64,000 nt of DNA, from positions 1 through 64,000 of the forward strand of contig NZ_JAUYZI010000018.1 in the NCBI RefSeq assembly GCF_030700245.1, read 5' to 3'. A model generated the notes under the pieces. That model searched no databases, was not told the origin of the DNA, and saw only the letters and a list, made by a program, of their open reading frames with translations. This document shows, piece after piece, positions 1-8,980 of this stretch. The stretch's first letter is position 1, and each line of letters starts with the position of its first letter. The position numbers were made by a program, and so were the translations under genes. Source of the stretch: Methylobacterium amylolyticum. GTDB lineage: Bacteria > Pseudomonadota > Alphaproteobacteria > Rhizobiales > Beijerinckiaceae.

Positions 1-104
1 GCGGCGTGCCCAGAACCCGATCCCATCTCGAACTCGGCCGTTAAACACGCCAGCGCCCATGGTACTGTGCCTCAAGGCACGGGAGAGTCGGTCGCCGCCA
101 GACC
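1..104 (+). rRNA. rrf: 5S ribosomal RNA, 5' end missing
   Basis: The window opens inside a 5S rRNA. The conserved core (CCCGATCCCATCTCGAACTC near 17-36) and the 3' part ending in GTCGGTCGCCGCCAGACC are readable. Roughly the first 10-15 bases lie outside the window. An initiator tRNA follows about 85 bases later on the same strand, as is usual at the end of alphaproteobacterial rRNA operons. Confidence 0.93.
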
Positions 105-187
105 CGCACAACGCAACAACACATCCCCTCTCACGAACACGCCGGACCACGCCGCCCGAACGGGCAGCCCCGGCGCCACACACCTGC

Positions 188-264
<77 letters not shown>

Positions 265-280
265 AACACACACCGACCCA

Positions 281-311
281 AACCCCGTCCGGCCACGCCG
301 GACGGGGTTTT
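281..311 (+). terminator. Rho-independent terminator of the rRNA operon
   Basis: Perfect 13-bp stem (281-293 with 297-309), CAC loop, ending in a short T-run (TTTT at 308-311). It lies 17 bases after the tRNA and closes the rrn transcript. Confidence 0.9.
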
Positions 312-621
312 CGTGCGCGCAGAAATCACCAGAACGAGCCCGGTCCGGAAATCGTCCGTCCCGTTCTGCGCTGTTGACGCCTCACCCTAAGATTGCATCA
401 CCGCCGGCTCGGCCGCGCGCACCGCCGACACGGCCATACAAGCCGCGGTCCGCACGCAATCCTGCTCAAGCGGAACCACGTTCTGCCCGGCGCGCAATGT
501 AGATCCGACTCAAGATTGTGCACAAACGACATCGGAGCCGGTCAATTCCGTGAGGTTGGTTTCAGCGGCGTGCCGAGAACTCGTGAAGTCTGGGAGATAG
601 GCAGGAGTCAACTTTTTTACC

Positions 622-650
622 TTGACGTTTCAAGGAAATTAGATTGTATC
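622..650 (+). promoter_or_regulatory. Candidate sigma-70-type promoter for the mucR-like gene
   Basis: TTGACG at 622-627, a 17-base spacer, then TGTATC at 645-650, inside an AT-rich patch (611-650) that stands out from the GC-rich surroundings. MucR-family genes often autoregulate through AT-rich promoter DNA, so the patch may also be a binding target; that is inference. The rest of 312-722 shows no convincing gene. Confidence 0.5.
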
Positions 651-722
651 AGGATGTCGGACCGCAACGCTAGGATGGCGTTCTGGCGAGTTTCGTCGGC
701 ACGAGAGGGCGGTGTTCAGCAC

Positions 723-1220
723 ATGACGCGATTCGAAGCGGACAAGGCCCGCATCATCACGCTCGCGGCCGAGATCGTCTCGGCCTATGTCAGCAACAAC
801 CATGTCCAGAGCGGTGATCTGCCAAAGCTGCTCCAGGACGTGCACGATGCGATCCGCGCGGCGGCCCAGGCGGCGCAGCCGGTCGAGGCGCCGACCAAGC
901 CGACCGCGCAGGAGATCAAGCGCTCGGTGACGCCGGATTTCCTGGTCTCGTTCGAGGACGGCAAACCCTACAAGACCCTGCGGCGGCACCTGACCCTGCG
1001 CGGCCTCACCCCGGAGGCCTACCGGGCGAAGTGGGGGCTCGACCTCGATTATCCGATGACGGCTCAGAGCTACTCGGAGCAGCGCTCGGCGCTCGCCCGC
1101 TCCCTGGGTCTGGGGCAGCAGCGGCGGCGCGTGGCCGACGAGGCGGGCGAGGCCGCGGTGGAACCGTCAGAGCCCGAGCCGGCCAAGCGGCGGCGCGCCA
1201 AGCGCAAGGAAGACGCCTGA
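723..1220 (+). CDS. MucR/Ros-family transcriptional regulator lacking zinc ligands
   Basis: 165-residue protein of the MucR/Ros family, alphaproteobacterial DNA-binding regulators of exopolysaccharide, motility and cell-cycle genes. The family core is at residues 65-130, with EDGKPYKTLRRHL then LTPEAYRAKWGL. Ser76 occupies the place where family members carry a Cys, and the second zinc-ligand His is absent (LRGL follows HLT), so a classical zinc site cannot form. Zinc-free Ros homologues that still bind DNA are known in Mesorhizobium. The C-terminus is Lys/Arg-rich. The ATG at 723 was chosen because homology begins there; the frame is open upstream to 393, but that part has no family character. 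Confidence 0.9.
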   Translation: MTRFEADKARIITLAAEIVSAYVSNNHVQSGDLPKLLQDVHDAIRAAAQAAQPVEAPTKPTAQEIKRSVTPDFLVSFEDGKPYKTLRRHLTLRGLTPEAYRAKWGLDLDYPMTAQSYSEQRSALARSLGLGQQRRRVADEAGEAAVEPSEPEPAKRRRAKRKEDA

Positions 1221-1371
1221 CCGGGGTCGCGCCCGGCCCCTCCGGCCCGCGGCTTCTGCGACGGTGTCGCGGGTCTGCCGCAATCAGCCTCGATACCTGC
1301 GCGCGGAACGCCCGCTTCCGCCGCCAATTCTGCTACGGACGGAGGGCAGGCCCCCACCGCCGGAGCCCCGT

Positions 1372-2823
1372 ATGCTGACCCGCCTCGCCCTGCCCGCGCT
1401 CGCCGCCGCGCTCGTCGCCGCCCCCGCCGCGGCGCAGATGGCCCGGACCGAGGCGCCCCCGGCGAAGGACGGGACGGCCAAGGCGGTGCCGCTGAGCAAG
1501 ACCGACGTGCAGCTCTCCTTCGCCCCCGTGGTGAAGCGGGCGGCGCCCTCGGTGGTCAACGTCTACGCCTCGCACGTGGAGAAGCGCTCGAACGCGCGCG
1601 CGAGCGCGATGGACGAGTTCATGCGCCGCTTCTTCGGCGAGCCGGAGGGCGGGCGCGGCCCGCGCGGCGACCGGGCGCAGCGCTCGCTGGGCTCGGGCGT
1701 GCTGGTCGACGGGTCGGGCCTCGTCATCACCAACGCCCACGTCATCGACAACATGAACGAGGTGCGCATCGCGCTCAGCGACCGTCGCGAGTTCGAGGCC
1801 GCCATCCTGCTGCGCGACCCCCGCACCGACCTCGCGGTGGTGAAGATCAAGACGCCGCCCGCCGGCCTCACACCGATGCCGTTCGGCGACGCCGACGCGC
1901 TGGAGGTCGGCGACTTCGTGATGGCGATCGGCAACCCGTTCGGCGTCGGCCAGACGGTGACGCAGGGCATCGTCTCGGCGCTGGCGCGCACCCAGGTCGG
2001 CTCGGCCGACTACCAGTACTTCATCCAGACCGACGCGGCGATCAATCCGGGCAATTCCGGTGGCGCGCTGGTCGACCTGCGCGGGCAGCTCGTCGGCATC
2101 AACACCGCGATCTACTCGCAGTCCGGCGGCAGCCACGGCATCGGCTTCGCGATCCCCGTGAGCATGGTCAAGGCGGTGGTCGATGCGGCCCGCGACGGCC
2201 TGACGGTGGTGCGCCGGCCCTGGCTCGGCGCCCGGATCCAGAGCGTCTCCCCGGACATCGCCGACAGCATGGGCCTGGACCACCCGACCGGCGTGCTGGT
2301 GGCGAGCCTCCAGGCGAAGAGCCCGGCCGAGGAGGCGGGGCTGAAGCGCGGCGACCTGATCCTCACCGTCGACGGCCAGACCGTCGACGATCCCGAGGCG
2401 TTCGGCTACCGGTTCGCCCTCAAGGGGATCCAGGGCCAGACCCGGTTCGGGATCCTGCGCGGGACCGGGCGCCAGACCGTGACGGTGAAGCTCGGGCCCG
2501 CACCGGAGACGCGCCCGCGCGACGTGCTGAAGGTCCGCACCCGCTCGCCGTTCCTGGGCGCCACCGTCGTCAACACCTCGCCGGCGGTGGCCGAAGATCT
2601 GCAGGTCGACTTCCCCGTCGAGGGCGTGGCGGTGCAGGCGGTGGACGACAACAGCTTCGCCGCCCGCGCCGGCCTCCAGAAGGGCGACGTGGTGGTGTCG
2701 GTCAACGGCATGCCGGTGGCCACCACCAAGGATCTCGACCGGATCACCCGCAGCAGCTTCAACGCGTGGGAGATCGCGATCAACCGGGGCGGCGAGGTGC
2801 TGACCTCGTATTTCAGCGGCTGA
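1372..2823 (+). CDS. Periplasmic serine endoprotease, DegP/HtrA (Do) family
   Basis: 483-residue envelope protease/chaperone that degrades misfolded periplasmic proteins. A signal peptide spans residues 1 to about 22, with an Ala-rich core ending AAAQ. The trypsin-like domain keeps the full triad: His123 (NAHV), Asp153 (RTDLAVV) and Ser229 (NPGNSGGAL). Two PDZ domains follow at roughly 300-390 and 400-483. Length and domain order match DegP/DegQ. The ATG at 1372 begins the signal peptide and has GGAG upstream. It stands alone between the MucR gene and rarA. Whether it is the main DegP or a paralogue cannot be decided here. Confidence 0.93.
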   Translation: MLTRLALPALAAALVAAPAAAQMARTEAPPAKDGTAKAVPLSKTDVQLSFAPVVKRAAPSVVNVYASHVEKRSNARASAMDEFMRRFFGEPEGGRGPRGDRAQRSLGSGVLVDGSGLVITNAHVIDNMNEVRIALSDRREFEAAILLRDPRTDLAVVKIKTPPAGLTPMPFGDADALEVGDFVMAIGNPFGVGQTVTQGIVSALARTQVGSADYQYFIQTDAAINPGNSGGALVDLRGQLVGINTAIYSQSGGSHGIGFAIPVSMVKAVVDAARDGLTVVRRPWLGARIQSVSPDIADSMGLDHPTGVLVASLQAKSPAEEAGLKRGDLILTVDGQTVDDPEAFGYRFALKGIQGQTRFGILRGTGRQTVTVKLGPAPETRPRDVLKVRTRSPFLGATVVNTSPAVAEDLQVDFPVEGVAVQAVDDNSFAARAGLQKGDVVVSVNGMPVATTKDLDRITRSSFNAWEIAINRGGEVLTSYFSG

Positions 2824-2956
2824 CCCCGGAAAGCTGCCGCCCGGCGGGCCTCCACCCCACACGTCCCGAACGTGGTCCGCCGCAAGCCCACGGCCTTCTG
2901 ATGATCGGTCCGGATCGCGGCTTGCGCCGGCCGCCGCGGCCGGTGTTGATGCGCGG

Positions 2957-4312
2957 ATGTCCGACCTGTTCGCGTCCGCCGGCCCCGGATCGGCCCCGCA
3001 CTCCGGCGGGGGTGCCGAGCCGTCGTCCGAGCCCTCGGGCCCGCGCCCGCTGGCCGACCGGCTCCGTCCCGAGACCCTCGACGAGGTGGTCGGCCAGGAG
3101 CACCTGACCGGGGAGGGCGGGGCGCTCACCCGCCTGCTGCGCGGCAGGAGCCTCGGCTCGCTGGTCTTCTGGGGCCCGCCCGGCACCGGCAAGACCACCG
3201 TCGCGCGCCTCCTCGCGGCCGGCACCGACCTGCATTTCGAGCAGATCTCGGCGATCTTTTCCGGCGTCGCCGAACTCCGCAAGGTGTTCGAGGCGGCGCG
3301 CAGGCGGCGCGCGACGGGGCAGGGCACCCTGCTGTTCGTCGACGAGATCCACCGGTTCAACCGGGCGCAGCTCGACGCCTTCCTGCCGGTGATGGAGGAC
3401 GGCACCGTCACCCTCGTCGGCGCCACCACCGAGAACCCGTCCTTCGAGCTGAACGCGGCGCTGCTGTCGCGGGCGCGGGTGCTGCTGTTCCGCGCCCTCG
3501 ATCCCGGGGCGATCGGCCGGCTGCTCGCCCGCGCCGAGGCGAAGACCGGGCAGGTGCTGCCGCTGACCGAGGAGGCCCGCGCCGTGCTGGTCCGCATGGC
3601 CGACGGCGACGGGCGGGCGTCGCTGACGCTGGCGGAAGAGGTCTGGCGCTCGGCCGCCCCGGGCGAGACCCTCGACGCGGAGAAGCTGCAGGAGATCGTG
3701 CAGCGGCGCGCGCCGGTCTACGACAAGGCGGAGGAGGGGCACTACAACCTGATCTCCGCCCTCCACAAGACCGTCCGCGGCTCGGACCCGGACGCGGCGC
3801 TGTACTACCTCTGCCGGATGCTCGACGCGGGGGAGGACCGGCTGTTCATCGCCCGCCGCCTCGTGCGCATGGCGGTGGAGGATATCGGGCTGGCCGACCC
3901 GCAGGCGCTGGCGGTCGCCAACGCCGCCAAGGACGCGTTCGACTTCCTCGGCAGCCCGGAGGGCGAATTGGCGCTGGCGCAGGCCGCGATCTACCTCGCC
4001 TGCGCCCCGAAATCGAACGCGGTCTACACGGCCTACAAGGCGGCGACGCGGCTCGCCAAGGAGGCCGGCTCGCTGCCGCCGCCGCGGACCATCCTCAACG
4101 CACCGACCAAGCTGATGAAGCGCATCGGCTACGGGCAGGGCTACCGCTACGACCACGACGAGCCGGACGCCTTCTCGGGCCAGGATTACTGGCCGGAGGC
4201 GCTGGGCCGCCAGCAGCTCTACGCCCCGACCGAGCGCGGCTACGAGACCCGCCTCGCCGAGCGCCTCGACCGCTGGGAAACCCTGCGCCGGGCGCGCCGG
4301 GAGGAGGGGTGA
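2957..4312 (+). CDS. rarA: Replication-associated recombination protein A (RarA/MgsA AAA+ ATPase)
   Basis: 451-residue AAA+ ATPase of the clamp-loader superfamily that acts at stalled replication forks and single-strand/double-strand junctions. Walker A (GPPGTGKTT) is at residues 73-81, Walker B (LLFVDEIH) at 125-132, and the sensor-1 stretch GATTENPSF follows. The C-terminal half, including LISALHKTVRGSDPDAALYY, is the RarA tetramerisation region. In alphaproteobacteria rarA is often next to a DegP-type protease gene, as here (gap of 133 bases). Full length. Confidence 0.95.
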   Translation: MSDLFASAGPGSAPHSGGGAEPSSEPSGPRPLADRLRPETLDEVVGQEHLTGEGGALTRLLRGRSLGSLVFWGPPGTGKTTVARLLAAGTDLHFEQISAIFSGVAELRKVFEAARRRRATGQGTLLFVDEIHRFNRAQLDAFLPVMEDGTVTLVGATTENPSFELNAALLSRARVLLFRALDPGAIGRLLARAEAKTGQVLPLTEEARAVLVRMADGDGRASLTLAEEVWRSAAPGETLDAEKLQEIVQRRAPVYDKAEEGHYNLISALHKTVRGSDPDAALYYLCRMLDAGEDRLFIARRLVRMAVEDIGLADPQALAVANAAKDAFDFLGSPEGELALAQAAIYLACAPKSNAVYTAYKAATRLAKEAGSLPPPRTILNAPTKLMKRIGYGQGYRYDHDEPDAFSGQDYWPEALGRQQLYAPTERGYETRLAERLDRWETLRRARREEG

Positions 4313-4361
4313 AACTTCTACCGGACTCGGCCGGACCACCCGGTCGCCGAGCCCGCAACGT

Positions 4362-4446
4362 CCTCGCCAGCGGCAGCGAAGCGATCCAGGGCAGCGCGCG
4401 TTCGCGAAGGGCGCCGCCGGGCTGCTTCGCGCCGCTCGCGAAGACG
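4362..4446. repeat. REP-like imperfect palindrome, copy 1
   Basis: An imperfect inverted repeat. The left arm reads GCCAGCGGCAGCGAAGCGAT and runs into CCAGGGCAGCGC; the right arm, on the opposite strand, reads GCGAGCGGCGCGAAGCAG. A related copy sits at 4781-4869. The two copies bracket a 48-codon minus-strand gene. Confidence 0.7.
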
Positions 4447-4484
4447 GACGCAGACGGTCGCGCACCCATCGACCGGAAACGCGG

Positions 4485-4631
4485 TCAGTCGCGCGCCCCG
4501 GCCCCCGAGACGCGCGCGAAGGCGGCTACCAGCGCGTCGGCCTCCGGCTCGCTCAGGTCGCTGAAGCAGAGATGTTCGCCGACGAAGACGGTCCAGACCC
4601 CATCGTAGGTGGCTTGCTTGCGGATCTGCAT
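4485..4631 (-). CDS. Small conserved-looking hypothetical protein, 48 aa
   Basis: A 48-codon frame starting ATG at 4631 and ending TGA at 4485. It reads MQIRKQATYDGVWTVFVGEH, continues with LCFSDLSEPEADALVAAF, and ends GAGARD. The composition is protein-like, with a mixed beta-type N-half and an acidic helical C-half, and differs from the Arg-rich noise of neighbouring frames. No domain is recognised. A histidine-kinase gene lies upstream on the same strand, separated by a palindrome. Support is composition and placement only. Confidence 0.5.
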   Translation of the reverse strand: MQIRKQATYDGVWTVFVGEHLCFSDLSEPEADALVAAFARVSGAGARD

Positions 4632-4780
4632 GGCAGCGCTCCGGCCCTCGAAGCGTCAACGGCCGGCGGGGCGAGACGTTGCAGGAAGATCTCGGCAGGA
4701 CCGTTCCCGGCAGGACCGTTCTCAAGCGGATGCAGCCTCATACGGCTTCCGGCTGAAGGGTTCGGGATCGACGCTCTCCG

Positions 4781-4869
4781 TCTTTGCGAGCGGAGCGAAG
4801 CAATCCAGGGGCGCCACCGTCTCAAACCGCGCGCTGCCCTGGGTCGCTTCGCCTACGGCTCGCGATGAC
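4781..4869. repeat. REP-like imperfect palindrome, copy 2
   Basis: Left arm GCGAGCGGAGCGAAGCAATC followed by CAGGG; right arm CCCTGGGTCGCTTCGCCTAC followed by GGCTCGC. Reversed, the right arm matches the left with small gaps. It closely resembles copy 1 at 4362-4446. It lies just downstream of the histidine-kinase stop codon (4912, minus strand). Confidence 0.75.
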
Positions 4870-4911
4870 GGCGTGGGCCCAGGTTACCGAACGGTTCACC
4901 CGGAAGCGGTA

Positions 4912-6849
4912 TCAGGCGGCGTGGGGCGCGACCGGCTCCCCGCGCAGCGCCGTCCGCTCGACCGCGAGGACGAGGCCCGCGGGCTCGTAGGGCTTCGAGA
5001 TCAGCGGGAACCCCTCCGCCACGGCGCGCGCGGCGTGCTCGCTGTAGCCGGTCGCGAGCAGCGTCGGCAGGCCGGGCCAGCGGCTCCGCGCGCGCTGGGC
5101 CAGATCGAGCCCGTTCATGCCGCCGGGCATCACCAGATCCGACAGCAGCAGGTCGAAGCGCGCGTCCGCTTCGAGCACCTCCAGCGCCTCGGGGGCGCTG
5201 CCGGCGCTCACCACCGCGTGGCCGCGCTCGGCCAGGATGGCGCGGGCGACCTCCGCGACGTGCTCGTTGTCCTCGACCAGCAGGATGCTCAGGGGGCGCG
5301 CCACCGCGCCGGCCCCCAGGTCCGCGGCCGCTTTGGGCGGGGCGGCGGCCTCGGTCGCCGGCAGCGCGATCGTGAAGGTGGTGCCCTGGCCGACCTCGCT
5401 CGCGATCTGCACCGAGCCGTTCGCCTGCTGCGCGAAGCCGTAGACCTGCGGCAGCCCCAGCCCCGTGCCCCTGCCCACCTCCTTGGTGCTGAAGAACGGC
5501 TCGAAGGCCCGCCGCTGCACCTCCGGCGCCATGCCCTGGCCGGTGTCGCTCACCGCGATCTCGATGCCGGGGGCGCGGGCCTCCCCGAACGCGGCGGATC
5601 GGGTCCGGACCCGGAACGCGCCGCCCGCCGGCATCGCGTCGCGCGCGTTCACGGCGAGGTTGATCAGCGCGATCTGCAACTGGGACGGGTCGACCTCGAC
5701 GGCGGGGAGATCCGCGCCGAGATCGAGGACGAGGTCGATATCGCCGCGCAGCGACTGCTTGAGCATGTCCTCCATGCCGCGGATCAGGCGGCTCACGTCG
5801 ATCACCTCGGGCTGGACGAGGTGGCGGCGGCCGAAGGCGAGGAGTTGCTGCGTCAGCCGCCGGCCCTGCTCGACCGCCTGGACGGCGTTGTCGATCAGCC
5901 GGGCGCGCCGCTCCTCGGGCGCCCGGCGCAGCAGGTCGAGATTGCCGAGGACGACGGTGAGCAGGTTGTTGAAATCGTGCGCGATACCCGAGCTCAGGCC
6001 GCCCAGCGCCTCCATCTTCTGCGCCTGGAACAGGGATGCGCGCGTCTTCTCCAGGGATTGCTGCGCATTCCGCCGCTCGGTGATGTCCCGGGTGACCTTG
6101 GCGAAGCCGACGAGCGCGCCGGTCTCGTCGCGGATCGCGTCGATGACCACGCTGGCGAAGAAGCGGGTGCCGTCCTTGCGCACCCGCCAGCCCTCGGCCT
6201 CGTAGGTCCCCTCCGCGGCGGCCCGCGCAAGCGCCCGCGTCGGCACCCCCGCCTCCCGGTCGGCCTCCGTGTAGAAGCGGGAGAAGTGCTGGCCGACGAT
6301 CTCGGCCTCCGTGTAGCCCTTGATCCGCCCCGCGCCCCCGTTCCAGTTGGTGACGATGCCCTCCGGGCTCAGCATGTAGATGGCGTAGTCGGTCACGCCC
6401 TGCACGAGGAGGCGGAAGCGCTGCTCGCTCAGGCGCAGGGCCTCCTGCGCGGCGTGGCGGACGCTGATGTCCCGGGTGATCTTGGCGTAGCCGATGAGGT
6501 CGCCGGAGGGCGCCCGGATCGGGTCGATGACGACGTGCGCCCACATGCGGGTGCCGTCCTTGCGCAGGCGCCAGCCCTCCTGCTCGAACCGGCCCTCGGT
6601 CGCCGCCGTCGCCAGGGCCCGCCGCGGCAGGTCGGTCGCCCGGTCCTCCTCCGTGTAGAAGCGCGAGAAGTGCTGGCCGAGGATCTCGGCCTCGCCGTAG
6701 CCCTTGAAGCGCTCCGCGCCCGGATTCCAGGAGACGACGATGCCGGTGGGGTCGAGCATGTAGATCGCGTAGTCCGTGACCGCCTGGATCAGCAGCCGGA
6801 AGCGTTCGTCACCGAACCGACCGGCGACCGACTGGTCCACCGCTGTCAT
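4912..6849 (-). CDS. PAS-PAS hybrid sensor histidine kinase with receiver domain
   Basis: A soluble hybrid kinase of about 645 residues. It has two tandem PAS domains (about 10-130 and 140-265) nearly identical in layout, each with DYAIYML, FSRFYTE and a W(R)xRKDGTR block, which suggests internal duplication. A HisKA region carries phosphoacceptor His291 (GIAHDFNNLL). An HATPase domain follows with N (NLAVNARD), G1 (DTGQGM) and G2 (GRGTGLGL) boxes. The C-terminal receiver has acidic residues at its start (VEDN) and phosphoacceptor Asp571 (LLSDLVMPGG). No membrane segment is seen, so sensing is probably cytosolic. The start is uncertain: ATGs exist at 6870 and 6849 and an in-frame start at 6900; 6849 has a GAGGA upstream. 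The partner is unknown. Confidence 0.9.
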   Translation of the reverse strand: MTAVDQSVAGRFGDERFRLLIQAVTDYAIYMLDPTGIVVSWNPGAERFKGYGEAEILGQHFSRFYTEEDRATDLPRRALATAATEGRFEQEGWRLRKDGTRMWAHVVIDPIRAPSGDLIGYAKITRDISVRHAAQEALRLSEQRFRLLVQGVTDYAIYMLSPEGIVTNWNGGAGRIKGYTEAEIVGQHFSRFYTEADREAGVPTRALARAAAEGTYEAEGWRVRKDGTRFFASVVIDAIRDETGALVGFAKVTRDITERRNAQQSLEKTRASLFQAQKMEALGGLSSGIAHDFNNLLTVVLGNLDLLRRAPEERRARLIDNAVQAVEQGRRLTQQLLAFGRRHLVQPEVIDVSRLIRGMEDMLKQSLRGDIDLVLDLGADLPAVEVDPSQLQIALINLAVNARDAMPAGGAFRVRTRSAAFGEARAPGIEIAVSDTGQGMAPEVQRRAFEPFFSTKEVGRGTGLGLPQVYGFAQQANGSVQIASEVGQGTTFTIALPATEAAAPPKAAADLGAGAVARPLSILLVEDNEHVAEVARAILAERGHAVVSAGSAPEALEVLEADARFDLLLSDLVMPGGMNGLDLAQRARSRWPGLPTLLATGYSEHAARAVAEGFPLISKPYEPAGLVLAVERTALRGEPVAPHAA

Positions 6850-7073
6850 CCGCGTCCCGTCCTCGCCCATGCATGCCCGCCCTAGACGGGGCCGCCCCAA
6901 CTTTCAATTTCCGATTGTGACGCGCGATCCGCCGCCGGTCACGGCGGCCCGGTGCCGCGCACCCGCGATCGGGTCGCCGACCGGGGGCACGGACAGGGGC
7001 TCCGCGGGGCTGATCCGGGCGGGGCTTCCGGGCGACGGGCGGCGCCGGGCGGCAGCGGCCTCGGGCAGGCCGC

Positions 7074-8492
7074 CTACTCCGCGGCCGTCGGCAGCCCCTG
7101 CGTCCCCGTCATCCAGGCGGCGAGGTCGGCCCGCGCCCGGTCGGTGAGCGCCCGCTTCTTCAGCGCCGCCTTCTCCGGCCCGCGCAGGCGGCGGCCGGTC
7201 TCGTTGCGCGGCGCCCGCTCCAGCGGCGGGAACAGGCCGAAATTGACGTTCATCGGCTGGAACGAGCGCGGCGCGTTGGCCTCGCCGTCGGCGGCGAGAT
7301 GGCCGCCGGTGATGTGGGCGATCAGCGCCCCGAGCGCGGTGGTCTGCGGCAGAGGCGTCAGCGACGCGCCCGCGGCCTCGGCCACCGCGAACCGGCCGGC
7401 CATCAGCCCGACCGCGGCGCTCTCCACGTAGCCCTCGCAGCCGGTGATCTGGCCGGCGAAGCGGAGCGCCGGCCGGGCCTTGAGGCGCAGGGTGGCGTCC
7501 AGCAGGCGCGGGCTGTCGAGGTATGTGTTGCGGTGCAGGCCGCCCAGGCGGGCGAACTCGGCCCGCTCCAGCCCGGGGATGGTGCGGAAGATCCGGACCT
7601 GCTCGGAATAGGTCAGCTTCGTCTGGAAGCCGACCATGTTGTAGAGGGTGCCGAGCGCGTTGTCCTGGCGCAGTTGCACGATCGCGCAGGGCTTGGTGCC
7701 GGGGTCGCGGGGGTTGGTGAGGCCGACCGGCTTCATCGGGCCGTGGCGCAGGGTCTCGGGCCCGCGCTCGGCCATCACCTCGATCGGCAGGCAGCCGTCG
7801 AAGTAGGGCGTGCCCTCCCAGCCCTTGAACCCGATCTTGTCCCCCGCCACCAGCGCCGCGACGAACGCGTCGTACTGCGCCCGGTCCATCGGGCAGTTGA
7901 GGTAGTCGGCCCCCGTGCCGCCGGGGCCGGGCTTGTCGTAGCGCGACTGGAACCACGCCACGTCCATGTCGATCGACTCGCGGTGGACGATCGGCGCGAT
8001 GGCGTCGAAGAAGGCCAGCGACTCGGCGCCGGTCAGCCCGCGGATGCCCTCGGCCAGCGCCGGGGCGGTGAGGGGACCGGTGGCGACGATGCAGGGCCCC
8101 CAGTCTTCGGGCGGCAGGCCGTCGACCTCCTCGCGGACGATCCTCACGTTCGGGTGCTGCTCGAGCGCCCGCGTCACCGCGGCGGAGAAGCCCTCGCGGT
8201 CCACCGCCAGCGCCCCGCCCGCCGGCACCTGGTTGGCGTCGGCGGCGGCCATGATCAGCGAGCCGAGCGCCCGCATCTCCTGGTGCAGCAGGCCGACCGC
8301 GTTGCCGGCGGCATCGTCGGAGCGGAAGGAGTTCGAGCAGACGAGTTCCGCGAGCCCGTCGGTCTGGTGGGCCTCGGTGCCGCGCACGGGGCGCATCTCG
8401 TGGATCACGGCGCGGTGGCCGGCGCGGGCCGCCTGCCACGCGGCCTCGGAGCCGGCGAGGCCGCCGCCGACGATGTGGATGGTCTGTGTCAT
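7074..8492 (-). CDS. trmFO: TrmFO, folate/FAD-dependent tRNA (uracil-54-C5)-methyltransferase
   Basis: 472-residue flavoenzyme that makes ribothymidine at position 54 of tRNA using methylenetetrahydrofolate and FADH2. The N-terminal FAD-binding motif [18 protein letters not shown] is followed by the family signature [20 protein letters not shown], which includes a conserved Cys. Length is normal and the stop is at 7074. The start ATG at 8492 lies just past a hairpin terminator (8507-8542), so it is transcribed from its own short leader or by read-through from the DUF1127 gene. Confidence 0.96.
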   Translation of the reverse strand: MTQTIHIVGGGLAGSEAAWQAARAGHRAVIHEMRPVRGTEAHQTDGLAELVCSNSFRSDDAAGNAVGLLHQEMRALGSLIMAAADANQVPAGGALAVDREGFSAAVTRALEQHPNVRIVREEVDGLPPEDWGPCIVATGPLTAPALAEGIRGLTGAESLAFFDAIAPIVHRESIDMDVAWFQSRYDKPGPGGTGADYLNCPMDRAQYDAFVAALVAGDKIGFKGWEGTPYFDGCLPIEVMAERGPETLRHGPMKPVGLTNPRDPGTKPCAIVQLRQDNALGTLYNMVGFQTKLTYSEQVRIFRTIPGLERAEFARLGGLHRNTYLDSPRLLDATLRLKARPALRFAGQITGCEGYVESAAVGLMAGRFAVAEAAGASLTPLPQTTALGALIAHITGGHLAADGEANAPRSFQPMNVNFGLFPPLERAPRNETGRRLRGPEKAALKKRALTDRARADLAAWMTGTQGLPTAAE

Positions 8493-8506
8493 GCCCGAAA
8501 ATAGCG

Positions 8507-8542
8507 GAGGGCCGCCGCCCGGATCAACGGGCGGCGGCCCTC
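8507..8542 (-). terminator. Hairpin terminator after the DUF1127 gene
   Basis: A perfect 15-bp GC-rich stem (8507-8521 with 8528-8542) with a GATCAA loop. On the minus strand it is followed by GCTATTTTC. It sits 21 bases after the DUF1127 stop codon and 15 bases before the trmFO start. Confidence 0.8.
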
Positions 8543-8563
8543 AAGCAGACCTCGCGAGGCGCG

Positions 8564-8710
8564 TCAGACGCGGGCGATGCCGCGGATGTCGCTGCGGCTG
8601 ATGCCGAGATCGGCGAGATCGCGGTCGGACAGGCGCGAGAGCTGGGCGACGGTATCGCGGTACCGGAGGTAGGCGCGGACACGGCTGAGGACGCTACGGG
8701 CAGCGGACAT
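8564..8710 (-). CDS. DUF1127 small protein
   Basis: 48-residue basic protein starting MSAARSVLSRVRAYLRYRDT. It contains the DUF1127 signature LSRLSDRDLADLGISRSDI, an Arg-rich helix-turn-helix-like motif. Short DUF1127 proteins are abundant in alphaproteobacteria; in Agrobacterium and Rhodobacter, members affect RNA turnover and phosphate or C1 regulation. The start at 8710 was chosen because the conserved part begins there. It is monocistronic with its own terminator. Confidence 0.9.
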   Translation of the reverse strand: MSAARSVLSRVRAYLRYRDTVAQLSRLSDRDLADLGISRSDIRGIARV

Positions 8711-8835
8711 GGTGTGGACTCTGACCTCTGTTCGGGCAGGCGACGCCACTTCGTTGGGCGCCGCTGCCTCTTGTTGGTGCAGTGCACATATATGCTCGCT
8801 GCGCCGCAGCAGGAGCGCCAAGGCCAAGCATCAGG

Positions 8836-8852
8836 CATGCGAATTACGCATG
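8836..8852. promoter_or_regulatory. Perfect inverted repeat upstream of the DUF1127 gene
   Basis: CATGCG-AATTA-CGCATG, a perfect 6-bp inverted repeat with a 5-base spacer, about 125 bases before the DUF1127 start. It sits in an AT-richer patch and could be an operator. No regulator is known. Confidence 0.35.
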
Positions 8853-8915
8853 GTCGGCTAAGATTTTGGCAAGCATTTTCGGTGGACATTCGATCTGCGC
8901 ATGGTCTGGACGCGC

Positions 8916-8948
8916 GAAGGGCGCCCCGCCAGCGGCGGGACGCCCTTC
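8916..8948 (-). terminator. Hairpin after the GCG_CRPN gene
   Basis: GAAGGGCG...CGCCCTTC outer stem and CCCGCC-AGC-GGCGGG inner stem with one mismatch, 32 bases downstream of the stop at 8981. There is no T-run on the minus strand, so it may pause transcription or protect the 3' end rather than be a classical terminator. Confidence 0.6.
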
Positions 8949-8980
8949 GTTCGGGATCCTCGGTGTCCGGCGCCGGGCCC

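Noticed and set aside
393..722. Open frame continuing upstream of the MucR gene, giving a 275-residue protein
   Set aside because: The extra part is Arg/Cys-rich with no family character and contains the likely promoter; the regulator family starts at 723.
1333..3597. 754-residue open frame antisense to the protease and rarA genes
   Set aside because: It is a by-product of high GC: Arg/Ala/His-rich, no domains, fully opposite two well-supported genes.
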